From positions 1 to 64,000 of the forward strand of contig NZ_JAQIPB010000003.1 in the NCBI RefSeq assembly GCF_028023875.1: 64,000 nucleotides of DNA, written 5' to 3'. The translations under genes were made by a program, and so were the position numbers. Positions 28,533 through 37,900 of this stretch are shown in pieces. The stretch's first letter is position 1. Each line of letters opens with the position of its first letter. Source of the DNA: Xenophilus arseniciresistens. Lineage in GTDB: Bacteria > Pseudomonadota > Gammaproteobacteria > Burkholderiales > Burkholderiaceae_C. Below the pieces are notes generated by a model. It searched no databases, was not told where the DNA came from, and saw nothing but the letters and a program-made list of their open reading frames with translations.

Positions 28533-29504
28533 TCAGCGAAGAAGGTTGTCGGGCGCGCGGCCACTTTGCAGGGCGGCGATGCCATCGATGAGCAGCCAGC
28601 CCATGGCGTCGCGCGTCTCGTGCGTGGCACTGCCGATGTGCGGCGAAAGAAAGACGTTGTCCAGGTCGCGGTAGCCGGGATGCACGCGCGGCTCGTTCGC
28701 GAACACGTCCAGCCCGGCGCCGCGCACCTGGCCACTTTGCAGCGCGGCGATCAGCGCCTCGTCATCGACCAGGTCGCCGCGCGAGATGTTGACCACCACC
28801 GCGCCGCGCGGCAGCCGCCCCAGCCGCTGCGCGTTGAAGACGCCCTTGAGCGCAGGCGCGCCGGGCGCGGCGATCATGAGGATGTCGCTGTGCGCCAGCA
28901 TCGCTTCGAGCGTGGGGTGGTAGGTGGCGCCGGCTTCCAGCGCCGGCTCGAGCCGCGAGCGGTTGTGGTAGTGGATGGCCAGGCCGAAGGCCTGGGCGCG
29001 GTGCGCGATCGCGCGCCCGATGCGGCCCATGCCGAAGATGCCCAGGCGCTTGCCCACCAAACCCACGCCAAGCAGTTGCGTGGGTGCCCAGCCCTGCCAG
29101 GCCCCACTGCGCACCAGGCGGTCGGCCTCGAAGCCACGGCGGCAGGCGTTGAGCAGCAGCATCAGCGCGATCTCGGCGCAGGCATCGCTGAGCACGTCGG
29201 GCGTGTGCAGCACCTGCACGCCGGCCTCGCGCGCCGCGGCCAGGTCGATGTGGTCATGTCCCACCGACAGCGTGGCCACGATGCGCAAGGTGGGTGCCAG
29301 TGCGGCGATGACCTCGGCCGTGACCGATTCGGTGGCGCTGACGAACAGCACTTCGCAGCCCTGCGCGAGCGCGACGATCCGTGCGGGCGCGAGGATCGAA
29401 TCGTCGTCGTTGATGCTCAGGATGAAGCGCTCGTGGAGCGCGGCTTCCACCGCCGGCGTGAAGCGGCGGCACAGAAAGGCACGCGGCCTGTTCGAATGAT
29501 TCAT
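28533..29504 (-). CDS. D-isomer-specific 2-hydroxyacid dehydrogenase (GyaR/GhrB-like)
   Basis: 323 residues from ATG 29504, with GAAGG 6 nt upstream. The NAD-binding GIFGMGRIGRAIAHRAQAFG and the catalytic Arg (NISRGDLVDDE), Glu (VFANEPRVHP) and His (LSPHIGSATHETR) are all visible. It reduces 2-keto acids such as glyoxylate or hydroxypyruvate, or runs in reverse. First gene of the minus-strand catabolic operon, facing the GntR regulator gene across a 138-bp shared promoter region. Confidence 0.9.
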   Translation of the reverse strand: MNHSNRPRAFLCRRFTPAVEAALHERFILSINDDDSILAPARIVALAQGCEVLFVSATESVTAEVIAALAPTLRIVATLSVGHDHIDLAAAREAGVQVLHTPDVLSDACAEIALMLLLNACRRGFEADRLVRSGAWQGWAPTQLLGVGLVGKRLGIFGMGRIGRAIAHRAQAFGLAIHYHNRSRLEPALEAGATYHPTLEAMLAHSDILMIAAPGAPALKGVFNAQRLGRLPRGAVVVNISRGDLVDDEALIAALQSGQVRGAGLDVFANEPRVHPGYRDLDNVFLSPHIGSATHETRDAMGWLLIDGIAALQSGRAPDNLLR

Positions 29505-29558
29505 GGGGGCCTTCAGGGTGTGCGGCACCAGCGCTTTGCGTCTGGCGTTGCCTCAAGT

Positions 29559-29573
29559 CGTATTACAAATACG
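29559..29573. promoter_or_regulatory. Candidate GntR operator, palindrome CGTATT-ACA-AATACG
   Basis: A perfect 6-3-6 inverted repeat lies in the divergent promoter region between the hydroxyacid dehydrogenase operon and the GntR gene. FadR-subfamily regulators usually bind short palindromes with an AT-rich centre, and this one is ideally placed to control both directions. Confidence 0.6.
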
Positions 29574-29583
29574 TAGTACCACC

Positions 29584-29614
29584 TTGTCAAGCGCGTTGAC
29601 TCCGGTGCTATTCT
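29584..29614 (+). promoter_or_regulatory. Possible sigma-70 promoter for the GntR gene
   Basis: TTGTCA at 29584-29589 and TATTCT at 29609-29614 with a 19-bp spacer, about 29 bp before the ATG. The spacer is longer than ideal. The operator candidate lies just upstream. Confidence 0.3.
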
Positions 29615-29642
29615 TCGGGCACCCGAACAGCCTGCGAACACC

Positions 29643-30503
29643 ATGGCCTTCTCCGCTTCCGAAGACCTCAGCCCGCGCGCCATGGATGGCACCCTTGCCG
29701 ATCGCGTGACAGGGCTGATCGCGGCCGACATCCGCGCTCGCATCTACCCGGTGAACACGCGCCTGCCCACCGAGCAGGCCATGACGCAGCAGTACGGCGT
29801 GAGCCGCACGGTGGTGCGCGAAGCCATCTCGCGCCTGAAGTCCGAAGGCCTGGTCGAAACCCGGCAAGGCAGCGGCACCGTGGTGCGCGACCCGAAGACG
29901 GCCGACGCCTTCCGCCTGGCCCAGGCCGGCACGGGCGGCACGGAAGACCCCGCGCAGGGCGTGCTGCGCATCCTGGAACTGCGCCGCGGCATCGAGGCCG
30001 AGATGGCCGCCCTGGCTGCGCAGCGGCGCACAGGTGCCGAGATGACGCAGATCCAGCAGGCGCTGCGTGCCATCGTCCGCGCCGAAAAGGAAGGCCGCGA
30101 TGGCGTCGAGGAAGACCTGGCCTTTCACATCGCCATCTCGCGCGCGGCCCACAACCCGCACTACACCGAACTGCTGGGCATGCTCACGCGCGCACTGCAC
30201 GACGCGATCCGGCTCACGCGCTCCAACGAGGCACGGCGGGTCGACCTCGCGGCGCAGGTGCGGGCCGAGCACGAAGCACTGTGCGCCGCCATCAAGGCGC
30301 GCGATGCCGCGGCAGCGCGCACCGCCGCCTTCATGCACATGCACAACACCGGCGAGCGCATCGAGCAGGCCGGCAAGGACTTCTGGACCGGCGACAGCCG
30401 CGCTGCCGCACGCCGCGTGGCACGGGCCAAGCTGGGCACTTCCACGACGGCAGCGGCCACGCCAGCGCGGCCGACCCCGCGCAAAGCCGGTCGTCAATCC
30501 TGA
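29643..30503 (+). CDS. FadR-type GntR transcriptional regulator
   Basis: 286 residues. The N-terminal winged helix-turn-helix (TRLPTEQAMTQQYGVSRTVVREAISRLKSEGLVETRQGSGTVV, spread over about residues 40-82) is a classic GntR domain. An all-helical FCD effector domain follows, with LELRRGIEAEMAALAA, FHIAISRAAHNPHY and a metal-binding His near RAEHEALCAAI. It should sense an acid intermediate and repress the neighbouring operons. The tail is Ala/Pro-rich. Divergent from the 28.5-kb operon and followed by a second operon in its own direction. Confidence 0.93.
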   Translation: MAFSASEDLSPRAMDGTLADRVTGLIAADIRARIYPVNTRLPTEQAMTQQYGVSRTVVREAISRLKSEGLVETRQGSGTVVRDPKTADAFRLAQAGTGGTEDPAQGVLRILELRRGIEAEMAALAAQRRTGAEMTQIQQALRAIVRAEKEGRDGVEEDLAFHIAISRAAHNPHYTELLGMLTRALHDAIRLTRSNEARRVDLAAQVRAEHEALCAAIKARDAAAARTAAFMHMHNTGERIEQAGKDFWTGDSRAAARRVARAKLGTSTTAAATPARPTPRKAGRQS

Positions 30504-30532
30504 AGTTGTGTGATAGATTCATCACACAACTT
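30503..30532. promoter_or_regulatory. 12-bp inverted repeat AAGTTGTGTGAT-N6-ATCACACAACTT
   Basis: Perfect 12-bp arms with a 6-nt spacer begin at the last base of the GntR gene and lie about 100 bp upstream of the next gene. No T-run follows, so it is not a simple terminator. It is more likely an operator for the downstream operon, read by the GntR protein or another regulator. Confidence 0.6.
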
Positions 30533-30630
30533 TGAGAACAACCCGGCCTGACCGGGACCGAGACAGGGCGCCGGCAAGCCGCGGCGCATCCGCCCGCCCC
30601 GGGCGATTCCACGACTGCGAACCCGGCCAC

Positions 30631-31626
30631 ATGACCAAGCCTCGCGTGCTGCTGACCGACCCGCTCCACCCCGATGCGCATGCGCGCCTGTCGGAATGGG
30701 CGGATATCGAACAGATCCCCGATGGACTCGTGCGCGAAGGCAGCGACGACTTCCTGCGCAAGGCCATGCCGCGCATCGAGGGGCTGGTTGTGCGCCGGCT
30801 GCTGCCGCCCGATCTGTTCGACCGCCCCAACAGCCTGCGCTGCGTGATGCGCCAGGGCGTGGGTCTGGACTTCATCCCCGTCCCGCGCGCGACCGCCAAC
30901 GGCATTCCCGTGGGCAACACGCCGGCCGTCAATGCCAACGCGGTGGCCGAGTACGTGTTCGCCGCCCTGCTCGCGCAGGCGCGCCAGCTCGCGGCCTTCG
31001 ACCAAAGCGTGCGCGCCGGCGACTGGGCCGTGCGCGCACAGGCCGGTGCGCGCACCTTCGAGTTGCGCGGGCGCACGCTGGGCCTGATCGGCTTCGGCGC
31101 CATCGGCCAGCGCATCGCGGCCATCGCACAGCAGGGCTTCGGCATGCAGGTGGCCGTGTGCACGGGCACGCCGGGCAAGGTGACTGCCCCCTTCACTGCG
31201 CTGCCGCTGGACGCACTCTTCGCCGCCAGCGACTTCGTCATCGTCGCCTGCCCGCTCACGCCGCAGACGCGCGGCATGGTCGACGCCCGCGTGCTGGCCC
31301 ATGCGCGACCAAGCGCAGTGCTGGTCAACGTGGGCCGCGGCCCCGTGGTGCGCGAGGAAGACCTGGTGCAGGCCCTCGAACGCGACCAGCTGGCCGGCGC
31401 CGTGCTCGACGTGTTCGAGAGCCAGCCGCTGCCCGATGACAGCGCGCTGCGCCGCCATCCGGGCGTGCTGCTGACGCCGCACCTGGCCGGCATCACGCAG
31501 GAAGCCGAACGCGCCATGGGCGTGCTGGCGGTGGACACGCTGGCCGCCGTGCTGCTGCGGGGCGAGCGCCCGCCCAACATCGTCAACCCCGAAGTCTTCG
31601 ACCGGCCCGCGCGGGCCGCGCAATGA
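30631..31626 (+). CDS. D-2-hydroxyacid dehydrogenase (phosphoglycerate-dehydrogenase-like)
   Basis: 331 residues from ATG 30631 (MTKPRVLLTDPLHPDA); the frame is open upstream but that extension is Arg/Pro-rich and unlike protein. NAD-binding GLIGFGAIGQRIAAIAQQGFG, catalytic Arg (NVGRGPVVREEDL), Glu (VFESQPLPDD) and His (LLTPHLAGITQEAE) are present. This is the second enzyme of this class in the cluster and is not closely similar to the first, suggesting two different 2-keto/2-hydroxy acid steps. No ACT domain, so not a full serine-pathway SerA. Confidence 0.88.
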   Translation: MTKPRVLLTDPLHPDAHARLSEWADIEQIPDGLVREGSDDFLRKAMPRIEGLVVRRLLPPDLFDRPNSLRCVMRQGVGLDFIPVPRATANGIPVGNTPAVNANAVAEYVFAALLAQARQLAAFDQSVRAGDWAVRAQAGARTFELRGRTLGLIGFGAIGQRIAAIAQQGFGMQVAVCTGTPGKVTAPFTALPLDALFAASDFVIVACPLTPQTRGMVDARVLAHARPSAVLVNVGRGPVVREEDLVQALERDQLAGAVLDVFESQPLPDDSALRRHPGVLLTPHLAGITQEAERAMGVLAVDTLAAVLLRGERPPNIVNPEVFDRPARAAQ

Positions 31627-31672
31627 AGACCACCCTTCTTCGCCATCCATCGCCATACAAAGGAGACAACCC

Positions 31673-32821
31673 TTGAAGATCACCCGCATCACCGCCGTGC
31701 CGCTGTCGTACCGCCTGCCCGAGGGCAAGACCGTGACCATGGGCATCGGCAGCACGCTCAAGCGCGACTGCATCATCGTGCGCGTCGAGACCTCCGAAGG
31801 CATCACCGGCTATGGCGAGGCGCACCCGGGCCGCAGCCCCGGCGCCATCGTGAGCCTGATCCACAACACCCTGCAGCCGCTGCTGGTGGGCATGAACGCC
31901 ACCGACGTGGTGGGCGCGTGGCAGCGCGTGCACCGCATGCAGCTTTCCAGCCACGGCCTGGGCGCCGGCACCTGCCTGGCGCTGTCGGGCATCGACATGG
32001 CGCTGTGGGACATCCGCGGCAAGGCCGCCAAGATGCCGCTGTACGAACTGCTGGGCGGCTCGCACCGCCGCATCCCGGCCTATGCGGGCGGCATCGCGCT
32101 GGGCTACCAGCCCCCGGAATCCATGGCGGAGGAAGCGCAGTCCTATGTGGCGCAGGGCTACAAGGCCGTGAAGCTGCGCATCGGCGACACGGTCAAGAAC
32201 GACATCGCGCGCGTGCGCAAGGTGCGCGAGGTGCTGGGCGACGACATCGACATCCTGACCGATGCCAACACGGCCTACACCATCGCCGACGTGCGGCGCG
32301 TGCTGCCCGCGCTGGCCGACATCCAGGCCGGCTGGCTGGAAGAGCCCTTCGCCTGCAACGACTTCGCGTCGTACCGAGAAGCGGCCAAGATCACGCCGCT
32401 GGTGCCCATCGCGGCTGGCGAGAACCACTTCACGCGCTTCGAGTTCGGCCAGATGCTGGACGCACGCGCCGTGCAGGTGTGGCAGCCCGACCTGTCCAAG
32501 AGCGGCGGCATCACCGAGGGCGTGCGCATCGCGGCCATGGCCTCGGCCTACCGCATCCCGCTGCATGCGCACAGTTCGGCCACGGGGCTGAACCACGCGG
32601 CCACGCTGCACTTCCTGGCCGCGACCGAGAACGCCGGCTACTTCGAGGCCTGCGTCTCGCACTTCAACCCCTTCCGCGACATGTTCGGCAGCACCTTCCA
32701 GATCGGCGCCGACGGCTGCGTGGAGCCGCCCAAGGGCCATGGCATCGGCATCGAGGTCGACGAAGCCATCTTCGACAAGTACCCGATGGTGGACGGCCCG
32801 GGCTACGTCGTGAAGTTCTGA
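31673..32821 (+). CDS. Mandelate-racemase/muconate-lactonizing (enolase superfamily) enzyme
   Basis: 382 residues from a TTG start at 31673 with AAAGGAGA 6-7 nt upstream; no ATG fits the domain start. The N-terminal capping domain is followed by the barrel with VKLRIG (Lys near 164), metal ligands Asp (LTDAN, about 197), Glu (EEPF, about 223) and Glu (AGENH, about 248), QPDLSKSGGITEG, and a late HAHSSATG (His near 298). These enzymes abstract the alpha-proton of a carboxylate, as racemases, dehydratases or cycloisomerases. The reaction here is unknown; sugar-acid or hydroxyacid dehydration would suit the neighbours. Confidence 0.88.
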   Translation: MKITRITAVPLSYRLPEGKTVTMGIGSTLKRDCIIVRVETSEGITGYGEAHPGRSPGAIVSLIHNTLQPLLVGMNATDVVGAWQRVHRMQLSSHGLGAGTCLALSGIDMALWDIRGKAAKMPLYELLGGSHRRIPAYAGGIALGYQPPESMAEEAQSYVAQGYKAVKLRIGDTVKNDIARVRKVREVLGDDIDILTDANTAYTIADVRRVLPALADIQAGWLEEPFACNDFASYREAAKITPLVPIAAGENHFTRFEFGQMLDARAVQVWQPDLSKSGGITEGVRIAAMASAYRIPLHAHSSATGLNHAATLHFLAATENAGYFEACVSHFNPFRDMFGSTFQIGADGCVEPPKGHGIGIEVDEAIFDKYPMVDGPGYVVKF

Positions 32822-32880
32822 CCCGCGCCCGCCGGTGCGCCATGACCGGCCCATGACAGATCGAACAACGGAGACAAGCC

Positions 32881-33867
32881 ATGCAATTCGACAAGCGCAC
32901 CCTGCTGCGAGCCCTGGCCGCGGCACCCCTCACCCTGGCGTTCGGCGGCGCCTTCGCCAATGAGGAGTACCCCGGCAAGCCGACCCGAATCATCGTGCCG
33001 TACACGCCCGGCGGCTTCAACGACACGCTGGCGCGCACCGTGAGCGACCGCCTGAACCGCACGTGGAAGCATTCGGTGATGGTGGACAACCGCCCGGGTG
33101 GCAACACCGTGCTGGGCAACAACCTGGCCGCCAAGTCGCCGGCCGACGGCTACACCATCCTCATCACGCCGCTGCCCTTCTCGGCCCTGCCGGCGCTGTA
33201 CGGCGACAAGCTGCCCTACAGCGCGACGGGCGACTTCCAGCCGCTGGTGTGGGCCGGCTACACGCAGAACGCGCTGGTGATCCGGCCCGACCTGAAAGGC
33301 GTGAACAACGTCAAAGACCTGATCGACTACGCGAAGAAGAACCCGGGCAAGCTGAACTACGGCTCCACGGGTTCGGGCTCCTCCAACCACCTGTCGATGG
33401 AGCTGTTCCAGAGCATGACGGGCACGAAGATGACCCATGTGCCGTACAAGGGCAGCGCGCCGGCCGTGATGGCCATGCTGGGCGGCGAGATCGACGTGCT
33501 GTTCGACAACGTGCCCAACCTGATGCAGCAGATCAAGGCCGGCAAGCTCAAGCCCATCGGCGTGACCGGCTCCAGCCGCGCCGCGCTGCTGCCCGAGGTT
33601 CCCACGGTGCAGGAAGCCGGCGTGGCGGGCTATGAGGTGATCGTGTGGTTCGGCATGCAGATGCCGGCGGGCGTGCCCAAGCCCATCGTGCAGCGCGCCA
33701 ACCGCGACATCGTGGCCGTGCTCAAGGACCCGGAAGTGGTGAAGCTGTTCCGCGACCAGGGCGTGGAAGTGGTGGCCAGCACGCCCGAGGCCTTTGGCGA
33801 GCTGCTGGCCAAGGAGATCCCGAAGTGGACCAAGGTGGTGAACGATGCGGGCGTGAAGCTGGAGTGA
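32881..33867 (+). CDS. Bug-family (TctC) periplasmic solute-binding receptor
   Basis: 328 residues with a signal peptide (RALAAAPLTLAFGGAFA). Hallmarks: TRIIVPYTPGGFNDTLAR, DNRPGGNTVLGNNLAAKSPADGYT, NYGSTGSGSSNHLSMELFQ, HVPYKGSAPAVMAMLGGEIDVLFDN and VWFGMQMPAGVPKPIV. Third gene of the plus-strand operon behind the inverted repeat at 30.5 kb, 59 bp after the enolase-superfamily gene, with GGAGACAA as ribosome site. It is clearly different from the receptor at 23.9 kb, so two ligands, or two receptors sharing TctAB, are likely. Confidence 0.93.
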   Translation: MQFDKRTLLRALAAAPLTLAFGGAFANEEYPGKPTRIIVPYTPGGFNDTLARTVSDRLNRTWKHSVMVDNRPGGNTVLGNNLAAKSPADGYTILITPLPFSALPALYGDKLPYSATGDFQPLVWAGYTQNALVIRPDLKGVNNVKDLIDYAKKNPGKLNYGSTGSGSSNHLSMELFQSMTGTKMTHVPYKGSAPAVMAMLGGEIDVLFDNVPNLMQQIKAGKLKPIGVTGSSRAALLPEVPTVQEAGVAGYEVIVWFGMQMPAGVPKPIVQRANRDIVAVLKDPEVVKLFRDQGVEVVASTPEAFGELLAKEIPKWTKVVNDAGVKLE

Positions 33868-33886
33868 TGCGCCCGGGCGCCTTCGC

Positions 33887-34930
33887 TCAGAGCTGGAACT
33901 GCGGCAGGCTCTCGCGAATGCGCTTGAGCGCCACGGCCGCGGCGGCCGTGCGCGTTTCCACGCCCAGCTTCACGTAGATGCGCTCCAGGTGCTTCTTGGC
34001 CGTGGCGGGGCTGCTGCCGAGGATGTCGCCGATGTCCTTGTTGGTCTTGCCCTTGGCCACCCAGTACAGCACCTCGGCTTCTCGCGCAGTGAGCTTCAGC
34101 GCCAGCCGCATGGCCTCGATGGCGGCGCCGTCGCTGACTTCGCGCAGGATCAGCAGCCAGTCGCCCGAGACGCCTTGCGCATCGCCCTGCCCTGCGCCGT
34201 CGTCATCGTCGTCGCCGGTCTGCTGGTGCACGCGCACCTGCAGCTCGGCCGCGCCCTGCACCAGCACCAGCGGCGGCGGCTCCACGCCCTGGCGGGTGGC
34301 CGGCAGGTGCTGCGCCAGCCAGTCGCGCATGGCCGCGGGCATGGCCGGCGCGGTGGTTTGCGCATAGCGCTGCAGCAGCTCGCGCGCCAGCGAGGTCTGC
34401 CAGATCACGCGCCCTTCGGGCATGCGCACGGTGATGCTCGCGTAGCCGAAGGCATCGAGCGCGTTGCGCGCGTGGCCGGCCTGCTGGGCCTGCTGGCGCG
34501 CATGGCGTGCGCCGCGCAGGTGCACGTCCATGCGGGCCAGCACTTCCTTGGGCTTGATGGGCTTGGTGACGTAGTCCACCGCGCCCGTGCCCAGCGCGGC
34601 CACCAGGTGCTCGGTCTCGGTCAGGCCCGTCATGAAGACGATGGGAATGTGCGCGGTGGCGGCATCGCCCTTGAGGCGGCGCGCCACCTCGAAGCCGTCC
34701 ATGCCCGGCATCATGGCGTCCAGCAGCACGATGTCGGGGCGGGCCTGCGCGGCGCGCATGAGCGCGGCCTCGCCGCTGGTGGCCACCAGCACGGTATAGC
34801 CCGACTCATCGAGCGCGTCGTGCAGCATGGCCAGGTTGTCGGGCACGTCGTCGACGATGAGCACCAGGTCGCCCTGCGCGGTTTCTTCGCGCAGGCTGGC
34901 GGCCAGCGGAGCAAGGCTGGGGTCGTTCAT
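33887..34930 (-). CDS. LuxR-type response regulator, partner of the NCS1-fused sensor kinase
   Basis: 347 residues. The receiver domain (about residues 20-140) has the acidic pair LVLIVDDVPDN, phospho-acceptor Asp in IVLLDAMMPGMDG, Thr in FMTGLTE and Lys in YVTKPIKPKEVLARMD. A ~120-residue linker contains an acidic patch (DDDDDG) and a PAS-like stretch (SITVRMPEGRVIWQTSLARELL). The C-terminal LuxR helix-turn-helix (LTAREAEVLYWVAKGKTNKDIG, then AKKHLERIYVKLGVETR) binds DNA. The ATG overlaps the sensor stop (ATGA), so both are made together. Likely targets are nearby nitrogen genes such as the urease cluster. Confidence 0.92.
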   Translation of the reverse strand: MNDPSLAPLAASLREETAQGDLVLIVDDVPDNLAMLHDALDESGYTVLVATSGEAALMRAAQARPDIVLLDAMMPGMDGFEVARRLKGDAATAHIPIVFMTGLTETEHLVAALGTGAVDYVTKPIKPKEVLARMDVHLRGARHARQQAQQAGHARNALDAFGYASITVRMPEGRVIWQTSLARELLQRYAQTTAPAMPAAMRDWLAQHLPATRQGVEPPPLVLVQGAAELQVRVHQQTGDDDDDGAGQGDAQGVSGDWLLILREVSDGAAIEAMRLALKLTAREAEVLYWVAKGKTNKDIGDILGSSPATAKKHLERIYVKLGVETRTAAAAVALKRIRESLPQFQL

Positions 34931-37900
34931 GGCACGCGCGACAGGGCCGCCAGGGCCTCGAAGTCAAAAGCCCGTGCCTGCGCGCGGCGCGCGGCGATCC
35001 AGTCGGCACACGCGGGGTGCGCCAGGGCCAGGGCGTCCAGTTCCTTCATCACGCCCCGAAGATAGCCCAGCTCGGCCGCGGCCCGCAGCGGCTGCAGCGC
35101 CTGCGCCGGCGGCTGCGGCGCAGCGGCGGCGGCCCCGGGTGCCGCGGCCTGCGGCGCTGGCGCCGCTGCATCCAGCCACTGCAGGCCCAGGCGCCGACCC
35201 AGCCAGTCGAGCAGCTCGCTGTGGCGCACGGGCTTGACGAAGAAATCCTCAGGCGCGATGCCCACGTCGTTCTCCAGCCGCTTGTCGAAAGCGTTGGCAG
35301 AGACGATGGCGCAAGCAGTGTGTGGCCCCCACGCTCGGCACTGCGTGTCCTCGCTGCCCCCCGAGGGGGCCGCGGCCGCCTTGGGGCGGCCCGGCGGCGG
35401 CCGGGACTGCCTCATCTGACCCGGTGACGCATCACCGCTTCGCTGCGCTGCCCCGGCCCACATCGCCCCGGCCCGGCGCAAAGTCTCCCAGCCGTCGATA
35501 CCGGGCATGGCCAGGTCGATGAAGATCGCGTCGGGGCGCAGGCCCGCGGCCAGCAGGTCCAGCGCGTCATGGCCGCTGGCGGCAGTGCGCAGCTCGAAGC
35601 CCAGGGGCTCGAGCAGTTGCACCAGCAGCTCGCGGTCGGCCTCCTCGTTGTCGACCACCAGCACATGGCGGCGCCGGCCGGCGTAGCCGCGGCGCGCGGA
35701 GACTGCCGGCCCCGGCGCGGCGGATGCGCCTTCGGCAGGCCGGGGCGGCGCGGGCGCCGCATGCAGGCGCGGCAGAAACAGGCGCACGCGGAACACCGAG
35801 CCCTCGCCCGGCACGCTGCGCGCCTGCAGCTCGCCGCCCATCAGGTCGGTCAGCATCTTCGCCATGGTCAGGCCCAGGCCCGCGCCCGGCGCAGCCTGCG
35901 CGGCCGAGCCGGCGCGCGCGAAGGGTTCGAAGATCCTGGCCAGTTCCTCGGGCTGCATGCCGGGGCCGCTGTCCTCGATCTCGATGCTGGCGAATTCGCG
36001 TGCGTAGGCCACGCGCAGGCTCACCTGGCCCCGCGCCGTGAACTTGATGGCATTGCCCAGCAGGTTGATGAGGATCTGACGCACGCGCTTCTCGTCGGCG
36101 CGCACCCACTCGGGCAGGCCCGGGCCGGCATCGAAGGCGAAGCGCAGGCCCTTTTCCGAAGCCTGCAGCTCGAACATGTGGCCCAGCTCGCGCAGCATGT
36201 CGCCAAAGTGCAGCGGCCGCGGCTGCAGGGTGAGCTTGCCGGCCTCGATGTGGGCCAGGTCGAGCGTGCCTTCGATCAGCGAGAGCAGGTGCTCGCCACC
36301 GCGCTTGATGACGGCCACAGCCTGCTGGCGATGCGGCGGCACGGAGGCGTCTTCGCCCATCAGCTGCGCGTAGCCCAGGATGCTGTTGAGCGGCGTGCGC
36401 AGCTCGTGGCTGATGGCGCTGATGTAGCGGCTCTTGGCCTGGTTGGCGGCCTCGGCGGCCTGGCGGGCCTCGTCGGCGGCCTGGCGCGAGGCCTGCAGCT
36501 CGCGGTCGGTCTGGCGGTGCAGCTCGATTTCGCGCATCAGCAGGTGGGCCTGGCGGTTCGACTCTTCCTGCGCCACCTTGCGGCTCTGGTGCGCCAGCAC
36601 CAGCCACCAGGCCACGATGCCGGCCACCAGCAGCAGCGCCATGTAGGCCTTGAGGAAGCCGCTGCGCAGGGCCGCCTGCGGCGCGCGGCCCACCGTTTCG
36701 GCGATGGCCCGCAGCTCCTGCTGGTAGAGCACGCCGAACACGGCCGCGAGGAAGGGCACGATCACCAGGCCCAGCAGCATGAAGTGGCCCAGGCCCGTGT
36801 CGAGGTAGGGCCAGACGCGGCGCGGCAGCAGCCAGCGCAGGGCAGCCGACCATTGCGCCGACAGGCTCGCCTGGGGCTTGCACATGTCGCCGCAGCGCGC
36901 ATCCAGCGTGCAGCACAGCGAGCAGATGTGGCCCTGGTAGGCGGGGCAGTGCGCCATGTCGGGGCCTTCGTAATCGCGCTCGCAGATCACGCAAGTGCGC
37001 ACGACCAGGCCCTGCCCACCGGCCATCCCGGATGCTGACGGGCAAGCCTCGCACCCACCCCGCGCGAGGTAGTAGCGCCCCTTCGTCGCCCAGGCGATCA
37101 GCGGCGCGGTGACGAAGGCCGTGCCCAGCGCGATCAGCGCCGAGAAGGCCTGCGCCATCGGCCCGAAGACGCCGATGTGGGCCGTGATGGACAGCACCGA
37201 GGCCAGCGCCATGGCGCCCACGCCCACGGGGTTGATGTCCCACAGGTGTGCGCGCTTGAACTCGATGCCCCTGGGCGACAGGCCCAGCGGCTTGTTGACC
37301 ACCAGGTCGGCCACCACGGCCATCATCCAGGCGATGGCGATGTTGGCGTACAGGCCCAGCACGTCGCCCAGCGCCTCGAAGACGTTCATCTCCATCAGCA
37401 TGAAGGCGATGAAGGTGTTGAACAGCACCCACACCACGCGCCCCGGGTGGCTGTGCGTGATGCGCGAGAAGAAGTTGGACCAGGCCAGCGAGCCCGCATA
37501 GGCGTTCGTGACGTTGATCTTGAGCTGCGAGATGATCACGAACAGCGCCGTGGCGGCCACCGCCCAGCCGTAGTCGCTGAACACGTATTCATACGCCGCC
37601 AGGTACATCTGGTTCGGGTCGACCGCGCGCTCCACCGGCACCATGTGGCTGATGGCCAGCCAGGCCAGCAGCACGCCGGCCAGCATCTTCACCACGCCCA
37701 GCACCACCCAGCCCGGCCCGCCGGCCAGCACGCCGGCCCACCAGCGCCCGCGCGTGGCGGGCGTGCGCGCGGGCATGAAGCGCAGGTAGTCGGCCTGCTC
37801 GCCCATCTGGGTGATCAGCGCAATGCCCACCGTGAGGCCTGCACCAAACATGTGCCAATCGAAACCCGCTCGACCGGCCTTGTCACCACCGTAGTGCACG

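Noticed and set aside
35569-37038. 489-codon plus-strand frame opposite the sensor kinase
   Set aside because: Antisense to conserved kinase motifs; composition and lack of motifs mark it as a shadow.
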